Shown here piece after piece: positions 56,401-64,000 of a stretch of DNA of 64,000 bases (position 1 is the stretch's first letter; each line of letters starts with the position of its first letter). The translations under genes were made by a program, and so were the position numbers. This stretch comes from Cladocopium goreaui (lineage: Eukaryota > Sar > Dinophyceae > Suessiales > Symbiodiniaceae). The notes under the pieces are model-generated. The model did not search any database and was not told the origin of the DNA. It saw nothing but the letters and a program-made list of their open reading frames with translations. The stretch is from assembly GCA_947184155.2 (NCBI GenBank), contig CAMXCT020006640.1:279001-343000 (forward strand), written 5' to 3'.

Positions 56401-59054
56401 ATTACTTTGTAATAGGTAAATCATCTATATTAAATGCTCCATTTTTAATAGCTATGTTAGTTTCCTGGAGGTATATACTGTAGCCAACAAATCAGCGATT
56501 TAGAGTCAAACATCCATTTGGGATATCAATCAACAAAATCACAAAAAACGCAAATATGTTGTAAGAACGTTCTCCGAAGAAAGGGTACTTGGGTCGAAGA
56601 TGAGATTTTTGTCCGCGATCATGTCGTCCACTGGGCAGGAAGAATGCCAGAAAACACATCATTTTGATATTTTGTAGGTCAAATAACCCATGTTCTTCAG
56701 AGATTCAGAAAATGGGGCCGTCGATCCAAAACTGATCCGGTGAGGTGCACGTCCCCCGCTTCGACAGTGGTGGAGCGTTTTGGTATCTCCTATGGAATCA
56801 GGCAGCCATCGAAGCCCACTAAACCAATGATCAAATCTGCAAATCTGTTGCTGAAATCACCACCTTTCTTGGTCAACCTTGATTTGGCGTTGAAAAGCTG
56901 CAGCTTCAACCAGCATCCACCGGACCTTTGCTGGTTGAATCGCCATTCGAGTTGGTAAGGCTCCGTTTGTGGTATTTGAACGTCCCCAGCGAAATCCAAT
57001 TACATTCGGATTAAGTGTTAAATCCAATTTCAGTCGGCAGTTGGCTAAATCATTTCCCAAACACCGTTGTTTTAATGTTTTTTTCTGTGTCAAGCTATGT
57101 CAAACTATCTCCAGATATCCAATTTCAGATATGGAGTTGTCAACTATCGCTTCAGAATCATCATCTGTTGGTTATATATATATCCAATCATATTCTGATT
57201 GATATTATATACAGTACTATCCATCTGGTTATACATATATAATCCATCAAATGGTGTATTATAAGAATATGTATAATCAAATATATTCCATCTGGTTATA
57301 TATATATAATCCATCAAATATGCAATATAATATATATATATATATGTACACAATATAATATCTATATATATATATTACATATATATATATATGTATACGT
57401 TATCCCCAATCATCTTCTCTCCCACGGTCGATATGGGGTCCGGAAAAAAAAAACCAGGCGGTGCTTGCCTTGATCCTGGGAGATTTCACCACCCTGGCCG
57501 CAGTGGCCTTGAGGCGGCCGCAGTGGGAGCTGGATGATGGGAAAATCATGAGAAAATGGTGAGTATCTAATTTTGACAGCTGATGGGCTGTTGCATGTTG
57601 TCGCTGTTTTTTGTTGCATGGTGTTTTGTGTTATGACTTTCAAGCGTTGTGTTTTGTGTTTTAGTGAGCAGTTTGATGGTCCAACAAAAAATGTGAAATT
57701 TGGAGCTTTTTCGGGGTAGTGGCCTTGGCCCTAAAAGGGCCTTCCTTGCCCACCCTTGTGATGATTGACTCGGCATCGGGCTGACCAAGCTGTGTCACTG
57801 GTTTTAGCATCGAGACAGTAATGGTAGATTGTAAAAGTTGCATCAAAATTGGTAGATATTGTCAGATCCTTTTTCATCTTGTCATCCTTGGAAATGGGAG
57901 TGTCCTTCCAATTTCTTCATAGTTTTTGCATGTGAGCTGCTGAAGCCATCAATAGATTCACAGAGGAAAAAGACTGTGGAAAGCCACAGACGAGAGGTCT
58001 GGCTATGCGCAGCTACCATTCCTTTTGCCACTGCCCTTGCTGTCCGGGAGCATAGCTGGCATAGCGGCGTAGCTGTTTTTTCCGCTGAGGACATATACAA
58101 CAGTATACAACCATTGTGTATGTACATATATATATATATATTATATATATATATATCATAGCACATATAGTAGACATTAACATAATTAACATCATTAACC
58201 ATAGTAAACTATACATATACATACATTATACAGACATTATACAGACATTATATATTCACCATATATATATATATATGACCCTTACCATATTCTCCATGTA
58301 GTTCGGCAGGGCCGTTTTCGTCGAATCGAGGCCCATCGCCTTTTCGGCCCTGGCGAACTTTCGCTTCGCCAAGCCCTCGCAGCGCTTGTCCCTGCGCGCC
58401 GCGCGGATGGTGGATGTCGGGTTTTCCCAGAGGGGCGGGTTGGATTCACAGCCAGCTGGGGCAGAAATGTCATATTTTGGAGTTGGATTCACTGATTCAC
58501 ATGCCTGGTAAATCCTGGTAGTATGATGTCATATTCATATTCACCCATTTTGTTTTGTAGAAAATTTCATGGTAGTGTGGTGGTTGTTGATATTACTATA
58601 CTATTATTGCAGGATTATTTACGCATACCAACATGTTTCAAGTTGCAAATCGCCAAGCGGTTCAACATGACCTTCTTATCCCCTTTATTTGGGTAGATCT
58701 GGTAGTTCGTACCTTGAAGCTAAGATTGGAGAAACAAACAATGAATTAGAATTCCGAATCCAGAATTTTAAGTATTATATTGCTGATTAGTTGTATCCTA
58801 TGAATTTCTATGAATATCCCATTGCAATTATATATATATATATATATACCTGCACCCCCAAAATACCTGAAAAAACGGGAGGCCGCTTGACAAGGTCACC
58901 TTAATGGGAGGCCGTTTTCTCCCCAGGTCTTCTGTTTTTTCATCACGACACATCCCCACTGTGGCAGGCGCGAGCGGATCCCAACCTGTCGGAACGCTTC
59001 CCTTTGGATGCGTATTGGCATCCAGCGTTTGGGATCCCAGAGTCCACTGGCTAA
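41430..59054 (+). CDS. OSCA/CSC1/TMEM63-like mechanosensitive cation channel, C-terminal two thirds
   Basis: Fifteen or so exons over 17.6 kb spell the C-terminal two thirds of a DUF221 (RSN1_7TM) protein. In order they give the AFV strand of the cytosolic domain, APEPRDVVWHNV before the pore helices, a Trp-x-x-Pro-Val helix, LASRYEG, a WRFQL helix ending SGS, HPSPSVPQP, the YASIAPLII helix, RYLYVHVPRFDSGGAFW, an ALILGDFTTLAAVAL helix, RFAKPSQRLSLRAA, and the end PNLSERFPLDAYWHPAFG with TAA at 59052-59054. The family forms hyperosmolality- or tension-gated Ca2+-permeable cation channels in the plasma or organellar membrane. Helix TM6 was not found with confidence. The N-terminal helices must lie upstream; which of the 26-41 kb exons belong is open. 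GC content of exons is far above introns. Donors include GT, GC and GA. Confidence 0.8.
41835..41938 (+). mobile_element. MITE-A copy
   Basis: TACCCTCTGGTAAACTAACA and AAATTACCAGAGGGTA ends; inner TATGGAAAATCACCAT. Intronic. Confidence 0.9.
42251..42334 (+). CDS. OSCA-like exon: APEP motif
   Basis: Acceptor AGCCTTCCAG|GAC, donor CCACAG|GTGCCA; 28 codons, phase 0 at both ends. It reads DPVRGMGMQVSP, APEPRDVVWHNV, ARPQ. The family has W-A-P-E-P-x-D-V-x-W-x-N here, linking the cytosolic domain to the first pore helix. Confidence 0.85.
42908..43010 (+). mobile_element. MITE-B copy
   Basis: GGAGGTTTCCTGAAATGGGGG at the left, GGGGGTACCTCTATTTTAGG at the right, centre TTATGGAAAATCC. Confidence 0.75.
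43140..43245 (+). mobile_element. MITE-A copy
   Basis: TACCCTCTGGTAAACTAACA at the left; the right end is ATAACCAGAGGGTA. Intronic, same internal orientation as the other copies. Confidence 0.9.
44209..44256 (+). CDS. OSCA-like exon: first half of pore helix 3
   Basis: Acceptor AGCACCACGCAG|GCG, donor CTCTTTG|GTGCCT at 44258 (last base 44257). It reads AQLLVRQFFVEIALLF, ending in phase 1. It continues the APEP exon directly: the family has N-x-x-x-P then R-R or R-Q and a hydrophobic helix. A later donor ATG|GTGAAG at 44274 is an alternative. Confidence 0.65.
45253..45318 (+). CDS. OSCA-like exon: second half of helix 3, FWSVPV
   Basis: Acceptor TTCGACCTAG|GC. It reads LAFWSVPVSLIQAG then TAVLGAD in the phase left by 44257. 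F-W-x-I/V-P-V is the family signature at the end of this helix. The end is uncertain: GA donor GGAGCA|GATAGT (45314) fits the next exon, GT donor ATA|GTATAC also exists. Confidence 0.7.
45850..45909 (+). CDS. OSCA-like exon: LSALLPGLQLP, tentative
   Basis: Acceptor CGACGGCCAG|GTT, donor GAGTCC|GTTGGG, phase 0. It reads RLSALLPGLQLPES, resembling the G-x-L-P-x-L-x-L start of helix 4. Other frames are open. Confidence 0.45.
46281..46339 (+). CDS. OSCA-like exon
   Basis: Acceptor CATTTCTCCAG|CTA, donor GTCCG|GTGACC. It reads LSQMRGTDLEALVTLYMPV and two bases of Arg. YMP stands where the family has L-L-P before a basic loop. Confidence 0.75.
47884..47952 (+). CDS. OSCA-like exon: LASRYEG
   Basis: Acceptor AACATCACCAG|G, donor AGGAG|GTCAGT. 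It reads HRLASRYEGVKSYSALQMR, in phase with both neighbours. The family has S-x-x-E-G followed by a basic stretch before helix 5. Confidence 0.8.
47953..48524 (+). other. Intron with a TTTTATATGG decamer array
   Basis: 48048-48113 holds about seven copies of TTTTATATGG in tandem. Nothing else recognised. Confidence 0.7.
48525..48593 (+). CDS. OSCA-like exon: helix 5
   Basis: Acceptor TTTTGTGCCGCAG|G, donor TTGAC|GTGCCA. It reads YWRFQLATIGVTVLSGSVSN then SL. The F-Q-x-x-x-x-x-x-x-x-x-S-G-S pattern is family-typical. It ends in phase 2; the exon at 52131 supplies one base. Confidence 0.85.
48594..52130 (+). other. 3.5-kb intron
   Basis: No exon is needed by phase. Open or GC-rich patches at 49800-50160, 50300-50480 and 50850-50960 (for example TVTATPETATGRWTG) were not assigned; they could be relics or exons of something else. 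MITE-E lies at the 3' end. Confidence 0.4.
51932..52085 (+). mobile_element. MITE-E, long hairpin element
   Basis: ATCAATGGGAATTTCAGGAT with CCTAAAATGGAGGTAC at the left mirrors GTACCTCCAATTTAGGATCC with TGGAATGGCCATTGAT at the right, an inverted repeat of about 36 bp. Inside, AAGGATATATAAGGCC and GGCCTTATATAGGCCTTATA continue the symmetry. It ends 45 bases before an acceptor. Confidence 0.85.
52131..52185 (+). CDS. OSCA-like exon: HPSPSVPQP
   Basis: Acceptor GAAAATGAG|G, donor CAACCG|GTGGGT. It reads RRLREIFCLHPSPSVPQP in the phase left by 48593 (Thr codon split AC-G). The family has I-x-x-x-P-S-x-I/V-P before helix 6. Confidence 0.75.
52931..52986 (+). CDS. Candidate exon AQVESNFLAAAAEENGW
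   Basis: Acceptor CTATGACCAG|GCG, donor GAGCA|GTGATG or GA donor earlier. It reads AQVESNFLAAAAEENGWE, phase 0 start as needed after 52185. It does not match the helix expected here, so it may be a loop insertion. Confidence 0.5.
53554..53642 (+). mobile_element. MITE-F
   Basis: GGGAAAATCTACAGGAAA (53568 on) mirrors TTTCCTGTAAATTTTCCC to 53631; the flanks TGGATTGG and ATCCAATT extend the symmetry. The centre has palindromic ACCATGGTTTTTACCAT. Confidence 0.75.
54077..54176 (+). mobile_element. MITE-D copy 2
   Basis: Nearly identical to 36911-37010: TATGGATCAATACCTATTAA, GAACATCCATTTACC, GATGTTCACCAGGGGTAC and AGGTTTTGACCCA in the same order. Confidence 0.85.
54360..54545 (+). repeat. (ATATT)n array
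   Basis: TATATTATATTATATTGTAT units, with TATTTTATT variants. Confidence 0.9.
54743..54850 (+). CDS. OSCA-like exon: YASIAPLI helix
   Basis: Acceptor AAAAAACCAG|GCT, donor CTGATG|GTGGCG (a GC donor after LAGD is possible). It reads LLLVLLVCVTYASIAPLII then LAGDARF. Y-x-x-I-A-P-L-I is the most conserved membrane motif of the family (helix lining the pore). Confidence 0.85.
55038..55085 (+). repeat. GATA/GGAT tetranucleotides
   Basis: (GATA)n, (GGAT)n and (GATA)n again, about 48 bases. Confidence 0.9.
55560..55850 (+). repeat. AATGTAATGCA and TACATATA repeats
   Basis: Short irregular TGTAATGCAAGG repeats, then AT microsatellites. The region 55385-55510 before it has open frames (RLGSYWTKGW type) that were not needed by phase. 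Confidence 0.6.
55886..55966 (+). CDS. OSCA-like exon: helix before LYV
   Basis: Acceptor GTATCACACAG|GAT, donor CTCTAT|GTGACA; 27 codons, phase 0 at both ends. It reads ALFFALRWLVLALRYLY, the hydrophobic helix ending in R-x-x-L-Y that precedes the next motif. Confidence 0.8.
56356..56474 (+). mobile_element. MITE-A-like remnant
   Basis: TACCCTCTGGAAACAT at the left, TTTAATAGCTATGTTAGTTT and CCTGGAGGTA at the right. The right half matches MITE-A; the left half is diverged. Confidence 0.55.
56745..56801 (+). CDS. OSCA-like exon: VPRFDSGGAFW
   Basis: Acceptor GATCCGGTGAG|GTG, GC donor AATCAG|GCAGCC; 19 codons. It reads VHVPRFDSGGAFWYLLWNQ. The family has Y-V-x-x-x-(Y/F)-(E/D)-S-G-G-x-x-W exactly here, after R-x-x-L-Y. 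Confidence 0.85.
57458..57558 (+). CDS. OSCA-like exon: last-but-one helix
   Basis: Acceptor AAAAAAAACCAG|GCG, donor AAATG|GTGAGT. It reads AVLALILGDFTTLAAVAL then RRPQWELDDGKIMRK and two bases of Trp. Confidence 0.85.
58310..58409 (+). CDS. OSCA-like exon: FRFAKPSQRLSLRAA
   Basis: Acceptor GTTCGGCAG|G, donor CGGATG|GTGGAT. It reads AVFVESRPIAFSALAN then FRFAKPSQRLSLRAARM, completing the split Trp codon from 57558. The family ends its membrane domain with R-F-x-x-P-S-x-x-L-P-L-x-x-A. Confidence 0.85.
58968..59054 (+). CDS. OSCA-like terminal exon
   Basis: Acceptor CCCACTGTGGCAG|GCG. It reads ARADPNLSERFPLDAYWHPA then FGIPESTG and stop TAA. D-A-Y-x-H-P-x-F close to the C terminus is a family landmark, so the stop is probably the true end. 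Confidence 0.85.
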   Translation, partial: ARADPNLSERFPLDAYWHPAFGIPESTG

Positions 59055-62000
59055 CAGCGAATGGATAGTTCCTGATACTTCATTAATAGTGAATAGCAAA
59101 TACATACATAATGAATCATAATGATAGTTAATATGCTAGTTGATATATTGTTGATATGATAGTTAGTATGATAGTTAGTATGATAGTTGATATGATATTC
59201 AATATGACAGTTAACGATTTGAAACCAACTCAACTAACTATGGTGCAGCTCTACACGTAGAACCGGGTGTTCCCCTTCACTGATCAACCAACTGGAGTGG
59301 GGGAAAACACTGGGCGAATCACTGGCCGATTGAAGTCTCAATGGTCCCAAAAATGCCATGAAAAAGTCTCAAACATGATTTGATTTTTGGGACCATTTGA
59401 AGACTTTTTTATGGCATTTTGATGCATTTTGGAGAGCTCCATTTTTCCAGACCATTTTTGGAGTGGTATCTTTGAAGATTATGAGTTCCATTTGATCTCT
59501 CTGATTCTTTTGCAGTTATCAATCCTGTCACCCTAAGCCCCCAGATGAATCGATCCGGGGCATTGGGGGGGACTTGCTATACCCGGAGGGTAATCAAACA
59601 TGGCGGATCATCTATAAATGGGCCATGGTTATCCGTTTCCATAGCTATGTTAAAGTACCAGAGGATACATTGCGATATTAACCAGCTATGTTTTTTTTGT
59701 CGTATATCATCTATTCGCCTAAAATTTGCTATAATCTTAGATATTCATCTAGCCATTTGGGTTCACTTGCTATTTTTGCTGCCCTGCAGGGTATCCAGCT
59801 TGATGGGCCAAATATTCCAATCAATCCATTGATTGGATAATGATATATATAATATCCATTGATGATAATAAGATTAACTATAATATATATATATATTGGA
59901 TAATAAGGGGTCAATCAATGCAAATATCCATTGATTGAATAAGGGATTTCTATATATATATATGTATATATAATATTCTATAATATATATATATATATCG
60001 ATGAAATCCTGGATTCCGATGAGATGGGATGGATGACGATCAACCATAAACCATTCGACATTAATCCAATGTGTTCTCCCATTCTTGATGATTAGTTCTC
60101 ATTATCCTTTTCCTTTGTTCTAATCCCTATGATGCTGAAATTCCATTTATGATTTCTTCATTTCTATTCCCCTATGATGGTGCAATTACATTCACATCCC
60201 TTTCCCATCCTACTACTTTTCCATTCTCCCATCATTTTTCAGGATTCCAGAATTCGGGGTCACGTTATTCAATCATTATATGTCAGTATTTTATATCATC
60301 AACAATTAGATTTAATTCATATGGTTTTGGGTCAAGACCTTCGTACACAAACGGTTATCTATTTTTTAATAGCTGGTAGAGCTGGATGGTGATTCCCGGC
60401 CCCAGTCATATGGCAAATTCATAGGTAACTTGACCCATAGCCATATCCCTATAATGATCCACAGATAGATCATCCAGAGGCTGCGGCATCCAGCTGATGA
60501 GCGAGATGTGATGAACTTTGCTTTCTGATGGTCGGGCTTGTGCTATCGAATCGGAGATGGTATGATTCCAATGTTGAACCATGAGAAATGGTGAAGTCAG
60601 ATGCTGAAACCCGTTTTGAACATGGGGATTGAAATTGATTGAACCATTCAAAATGGTAAGTCAACGCAGAGGAATGGCAAGTCACCAAAAGGAATGATGG
60701 CCTCACCAACCCGGGAGGAATTTAAGTTCAAATAAGCAATTAGCAGCAAAGCTGATTTTTACCGGCAGAGCATAGGGATCCAAAAAGGACTGAAACGCAA
60801 ACAATGTTCATGTGACCAGCAGAAGTGAGGATTGAACCAACCAGTAATGGAAAAGATGCATCGTAACATCAGATAGCAGTTGCAGAATCACCGTTTGTAG
60901 TGTGAGCATCATCTTTTCATTAACAGATTGTTCATAGATTTTCCATTGCCATGGGCCATGTCCTTTTTCAGAGGATATGTAGTCGTTTGCTGTGAGTTTG
61001 TGAGGCAACACTACGTATACTCCTGAAAACGATCTAGCGTTGTGAGTCAACGGTTCGCAGTTTTTTACCCATGCTTATTTGGCATGTACATCGTCAAAAA
61101 TATCGATAGATGACTTCGGTGAGCAGTCGATGGTTCAAACCCGACAACAACAATACAACAATTGTTTCTTCTTGGGCATTTCAGAAGAATAGATGCCGTG
61201 CCTTCATTCGCAGCTGGGCTGTCGGGGTGAGAGTCGCCAAAGCTGGTGCGTGCGCGCCAGCTGGTACTCCCCTGCAAATTGACAACTCAAAAAACCCTGA
61301 GTTAAAGAATATATGCTGTTTACTGGCACTGCATTTGCTGCGCCCATGAATTCTTGCTTTGGAGTTTGGATAAACACGGCCAGCCATGGCATAGTGGGAT
61401 GATCCCATAGCAATGGCGATCTCAAATCACGTCACCTTTTGGCACCGTGAATGATACTGTGACGCGAAAGTATCAATTATAACTGATCAGTAACTGATGA
61501 TATATAGATATTATGATGTAATAGATATATGGGATATAACATTACATGATATATCTATATACTATTAATGTAGGACTGATGATTGATTGTTTCAAATCAT
61601 CTCTGGATATCATTTGGCTGCCGGACGTAATTTGTTGTTAGATCTATAGTACTGAGATCAGAGATGAGGACCTGGAAATTATTTTTAGCGATATTATACC
61701 AATATCATAGGGTATAGATGGGCATAGCACAATATATATTAATATGTGTAATATATGTATAGTTCCTGTGTATATATATACACATAGTATTACATAGTAT
61801 TACATACTATTACATACATACATGCATGCATACATACATACATACATTCATACATACATACATTCATACATACATACACAGATACACAGATACACAGATA
61901 CACATACATACACACATACACACATACATACACACATACACACATACATACACACATACACACATACATACACACATACACACATACACACATACACACA

Positions 62001-62288
62001 CATGCACATACACACATACACATACACACATACACACACACATACACATACACATACATACATACACATACACACATACACACATACATACACGCATACA
62101 TACACACATACATACACACATGCATACACACATACATACACACATACATACATACACACATACACACATACACACACATACACACATACATACACTGTAT
62201 AATGTATGATAATGTATATATATATACACATATGTATATGTACACATGGTAATTTTTATACTATATTGACAGGGAATGCTCACTTTAG
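59055..62288. other. Intergenic or intron; no confident gene
   Basis: It contains a diverged MITE-A half at about 59583-59668 (GGAGGGTAATCAAACATGG, CCATAGCTATGTTAAAGTAC), a (GATAGTT)n-like run at 59140-59210 (TATGATAGTTAGTATGATAG) and the CA-type microsatellite at 61790. The GC-richer patch at 61195-61290 (VGVRVAKAGACAPAG) has no clear splice sites. Confidence 0.45.
61790..62205 (+). repeat. CATA/CACA microsatellite
   Basis: ACATACATAC and ACACATACAC units for about 400 bases. Both strands are open as artefacts. Confidence 0.95.
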
Positions 62289-62389
62289 GCAGGGATTTGT
62301 CCACAAATCATCTTGTGCACCACCAAGCGCAGCTGCTCCGCACACAGAAGATGTATCTTATGGACGTGGTTTCAGATGACCCGATGACC
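62289..62389 (+). CDS. Exon of a downstream + gene
   Basis: Acceptor GCTCACTTTAG|GC. It reads LVHHQAQLLRTQKMYLMDVV and SDDPMTEGS, with a GC donor (TCCCT|GCGGCT) fitting the next exon; a GT donor AAT|GTTTAG at 62417 is an alternative. No family recognised. Confidence 0.55.
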
Positions 62390-62600
62390 GAGGGTTCCCT
62401 GCGGCTTCGCGACAATGTTTAGTAGGATTTCACATGAGTTTACCACTTTTGACCACAACGTACTCGTACCGTTGTTGTGGCATGATCAACTACAATTCTA
62501 CCAGTTTCTGTTGTATAATTGTATATAGGCGTGTTACGTGTAATAACCCGTGAATTACGCTTTTGCGAGTACGGTGTGTTACTTGTCTATCTTTTTGCAG

Positions 62601-62730
62601 AATCATCGTAGATGCTTTCAAACATCCAGCCCATGGGGAAGAGATGTTGAAAATGATTCAAAATTTCGGATTGAACCAATGTGTTCTGGTCATTTATGTT
62701 ATACAACACCTAAAATCAAAGCACAATCCT
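62601..62730 (+). CDS. Next exon of the downstream + gene
   Basis: Acceptor CTATCTTTTTGCAG|A, a good pyrimidine tract. It reads IIVDAFKHPAHGEEMLKMIQ and NFGLNQ; the 3' border is unclear. Confidence 0.5.
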
Positions 62731-63100
62731 ACTACTTTTAGGGGTACGGTATATAGCTCACCCACCAGCCATACAAACCGGTTGTTTTCAGACAAAGGTA
62801 GCAGCTGATAAAACGTGTGTTTGATCAATGCCCTCGCCTCTTCTTTGTTGGAAGTGTCGGGTAAATGTTCCCCATCTTTCTGGATCGGCAATCGCAGGAA
62901 AGCTCCGGTTAGGTCTGAGAAAAAAGACCTGTTAGCTCGGCATCATTTTTTCAATACTGTTTCCTGTTTCAATTTTCAAGCATTGGTTGTTGCATGCTGT
63001 TGTGGGTTGATCTTTCAGTGTAGCCGTGTAAACTGGGTAGGTTAACATGCAGTATGTGTTGTCATTACTTTTTTGGAATGTGACTGATACACGTTTGCAG

Positions 63101-63238
63101 GACGGTCAAATGGCCTGTCGGTTTTCGAGTTGCTTTAAGTCGAAACAACCAAAGTTTGAGCCTCGGTCCGTCCTAAGCCGATTGGCTGGTGCTGCAATTG
63201 ATTGCTGGCGCGTCGCTTCGCAATTTTTTCGTCAGTAA
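63101..63238 (+). CDS. Exon of the downstream + gene, possible 3' end
   Basis: Acceptor ACACGTTTGCAG|GAC; 45 codons open only in this frame, then TAA. It reads DGQMACRFSSCFKSKQPKFE and SVLSRLAGAAIDCWRVASQF. The other two frames have early stops. No family recognised. Confidence 0.5.
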   Translation, partial: DGQMACRFSSCFKSKQPKFEPRSVLSRLAGAAIDCWRVASQFFRQ

Positions 63239-63544
63239 CAGGTCCATTTCTTTCCCTGTTTCTCAGCACCTAGGGATGGTCACCAGAGGCAACTCACCGA
63301 CTTATTTGGAGATTTTAGAGCCCGGAGTTTGTGAGTTCCGATGCGAGACAACACGGCTGACAAAAACACGGAATTCAACAGGACTGAACATAGTAAGAAA
63401 AGATTGCAGCTAGAAGTTTGTGATTTCGCCTACACCAATCAATACCGAATCCATGTAATTTCACATTGGGCTCCGGGACGACCGCTGCAGATCTAGAAGA
63501 TCGCCATTCACAGCGTGGTGAAAAAGGTTCATGGCTATCCTTGG

Positions 63545-63630
63545 GTACAGTAAATTGACATAGCTGTGGACAATTTACCTGTAAAAGATGTTGAATTTCC
63601 ATAGTTGTGTTGAATTACCAGAGGCTATCT
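63545..63630 (+). mobile_element. MITE-A-like remnant
   Basis: GTACAGTAAATTGACATAGC at the left, CATAGTTGTGTTGAATTACC then AGAGGCTA at the right; a diverged version of the TAACATAGCTAT inverted repeat. Confidence 0.5.
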
Positions 63631-64000
63631 CACGGATTGTTCATGATCAAGTGCATCATCTTTAAGAAATTATCATCATGCTCATTTTGCATCTGCAACT
63701 GCCATGTTTTTGAGCTCAAAGAACCTCAAAGGAGTTCATTTGTGGAAAGTACGTACTTCAAGGTATGGGTTTGTCAGCATCTTCCCTAATGTTGGTAAAG
63801 CAATAACAAGTCACCATATGGATTGATGGTTGGAATCTCACCCATTTCTGGTAAATATATGTAAATTTGGGGATGGTCTATTGTTGCTTTACTAACATTA
63901 TTAAACTTGCCATTTTGAGGCTATACCCGTATACAGCATTCTCAGACATAAGCATATGTTGTACTTTGCTGCTTGCAATGCGCGTTTAGGGTCCACCAGT

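Noticed and set aside
61080-61150. T-loop-like GGTTCAAACCCG
   Set aside because: No matching cloverleaf upstream.
61790-62304. Tyr/Cys/Val open frames of 126-151 codons
   Set aside because: CATA/CACA microsatellite artefacts.

Overview
The window looks like nuclear DNA of a dinoflagellate, most likely a Suessiales/Symbiodiniaceae-type alga (inference). Short GC-rich islands of 40-160 bases read as exon fragments. They are embedded in long AT-rich introns full of microsatellites and small inverted-repeat elements. Most exon edges follow the dinoflagellate pattern of a donor GT, GC or GA and an acceptor AG followed by G. No prokaryotic signals, tRNA, rRNA or spliced-leader gene were seen. No gene is long and uninterrupted, so all gene models are hand-spliced from exon phases and family motifs.

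Layout. 1-5.5 kb is mostly satellite DNA: a 70-bp array, a 1.1-kb patchwork of 4-, 8- and 9-bp units, and one candidate + exon near 3.2 kb. 5.5-10.3 kb holds a minus-strand gene with six exons, five of which join in phase; it has two hydrophobic segments and is not assigned to a family. 11.6-25 kb is transposon-rich. It contains a 3.4-kb element with ~45-bp terminal inverted repeats inside a TGTAG array, carrying a cytosine-5 DNA methyltransferase motif X remnant and a cluster of hairpins. It also contains an IS1595/Merlin-like element of 0.6 kb whose empty site is preserved in a duplicate about 3.5-4.2 kb away, and a 558-bp tandem array.

26-59 kb is read on the + strand. From 41.4 to 59.05 kb the exons spell an OSCA/CSC1/TMEM63-type (DUF221, RSN1_7TM) mechanosensitive cation channel in the canonical order, from the cytosolic AFV motif through APEPRDVVW, the membrane helices and YASIAPLI to the C-terminal DAYWHPAF. 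From 26 to 41 kb further + exons include a second AFVTF motif and a Gly/Val/Ala-rich hydrophobic exon. They may be the N-terminal half of the same gene or a second, related gene. After 62.2 kb exons of another + gene start.

The introns carry at least six families of short terminal-inverted-repeat elements. One (called MITE-A here) has ends that contain both a donor-like CTG|GTAAAC and an acceptor-like TTTACCAG because the two are reverse complements. That makes it a candidate splice-competent introner. With several MITEs lying 12-48 bases downstream of donors, intron creation or expansion by these elements is the most interesting hypothesis in the window.
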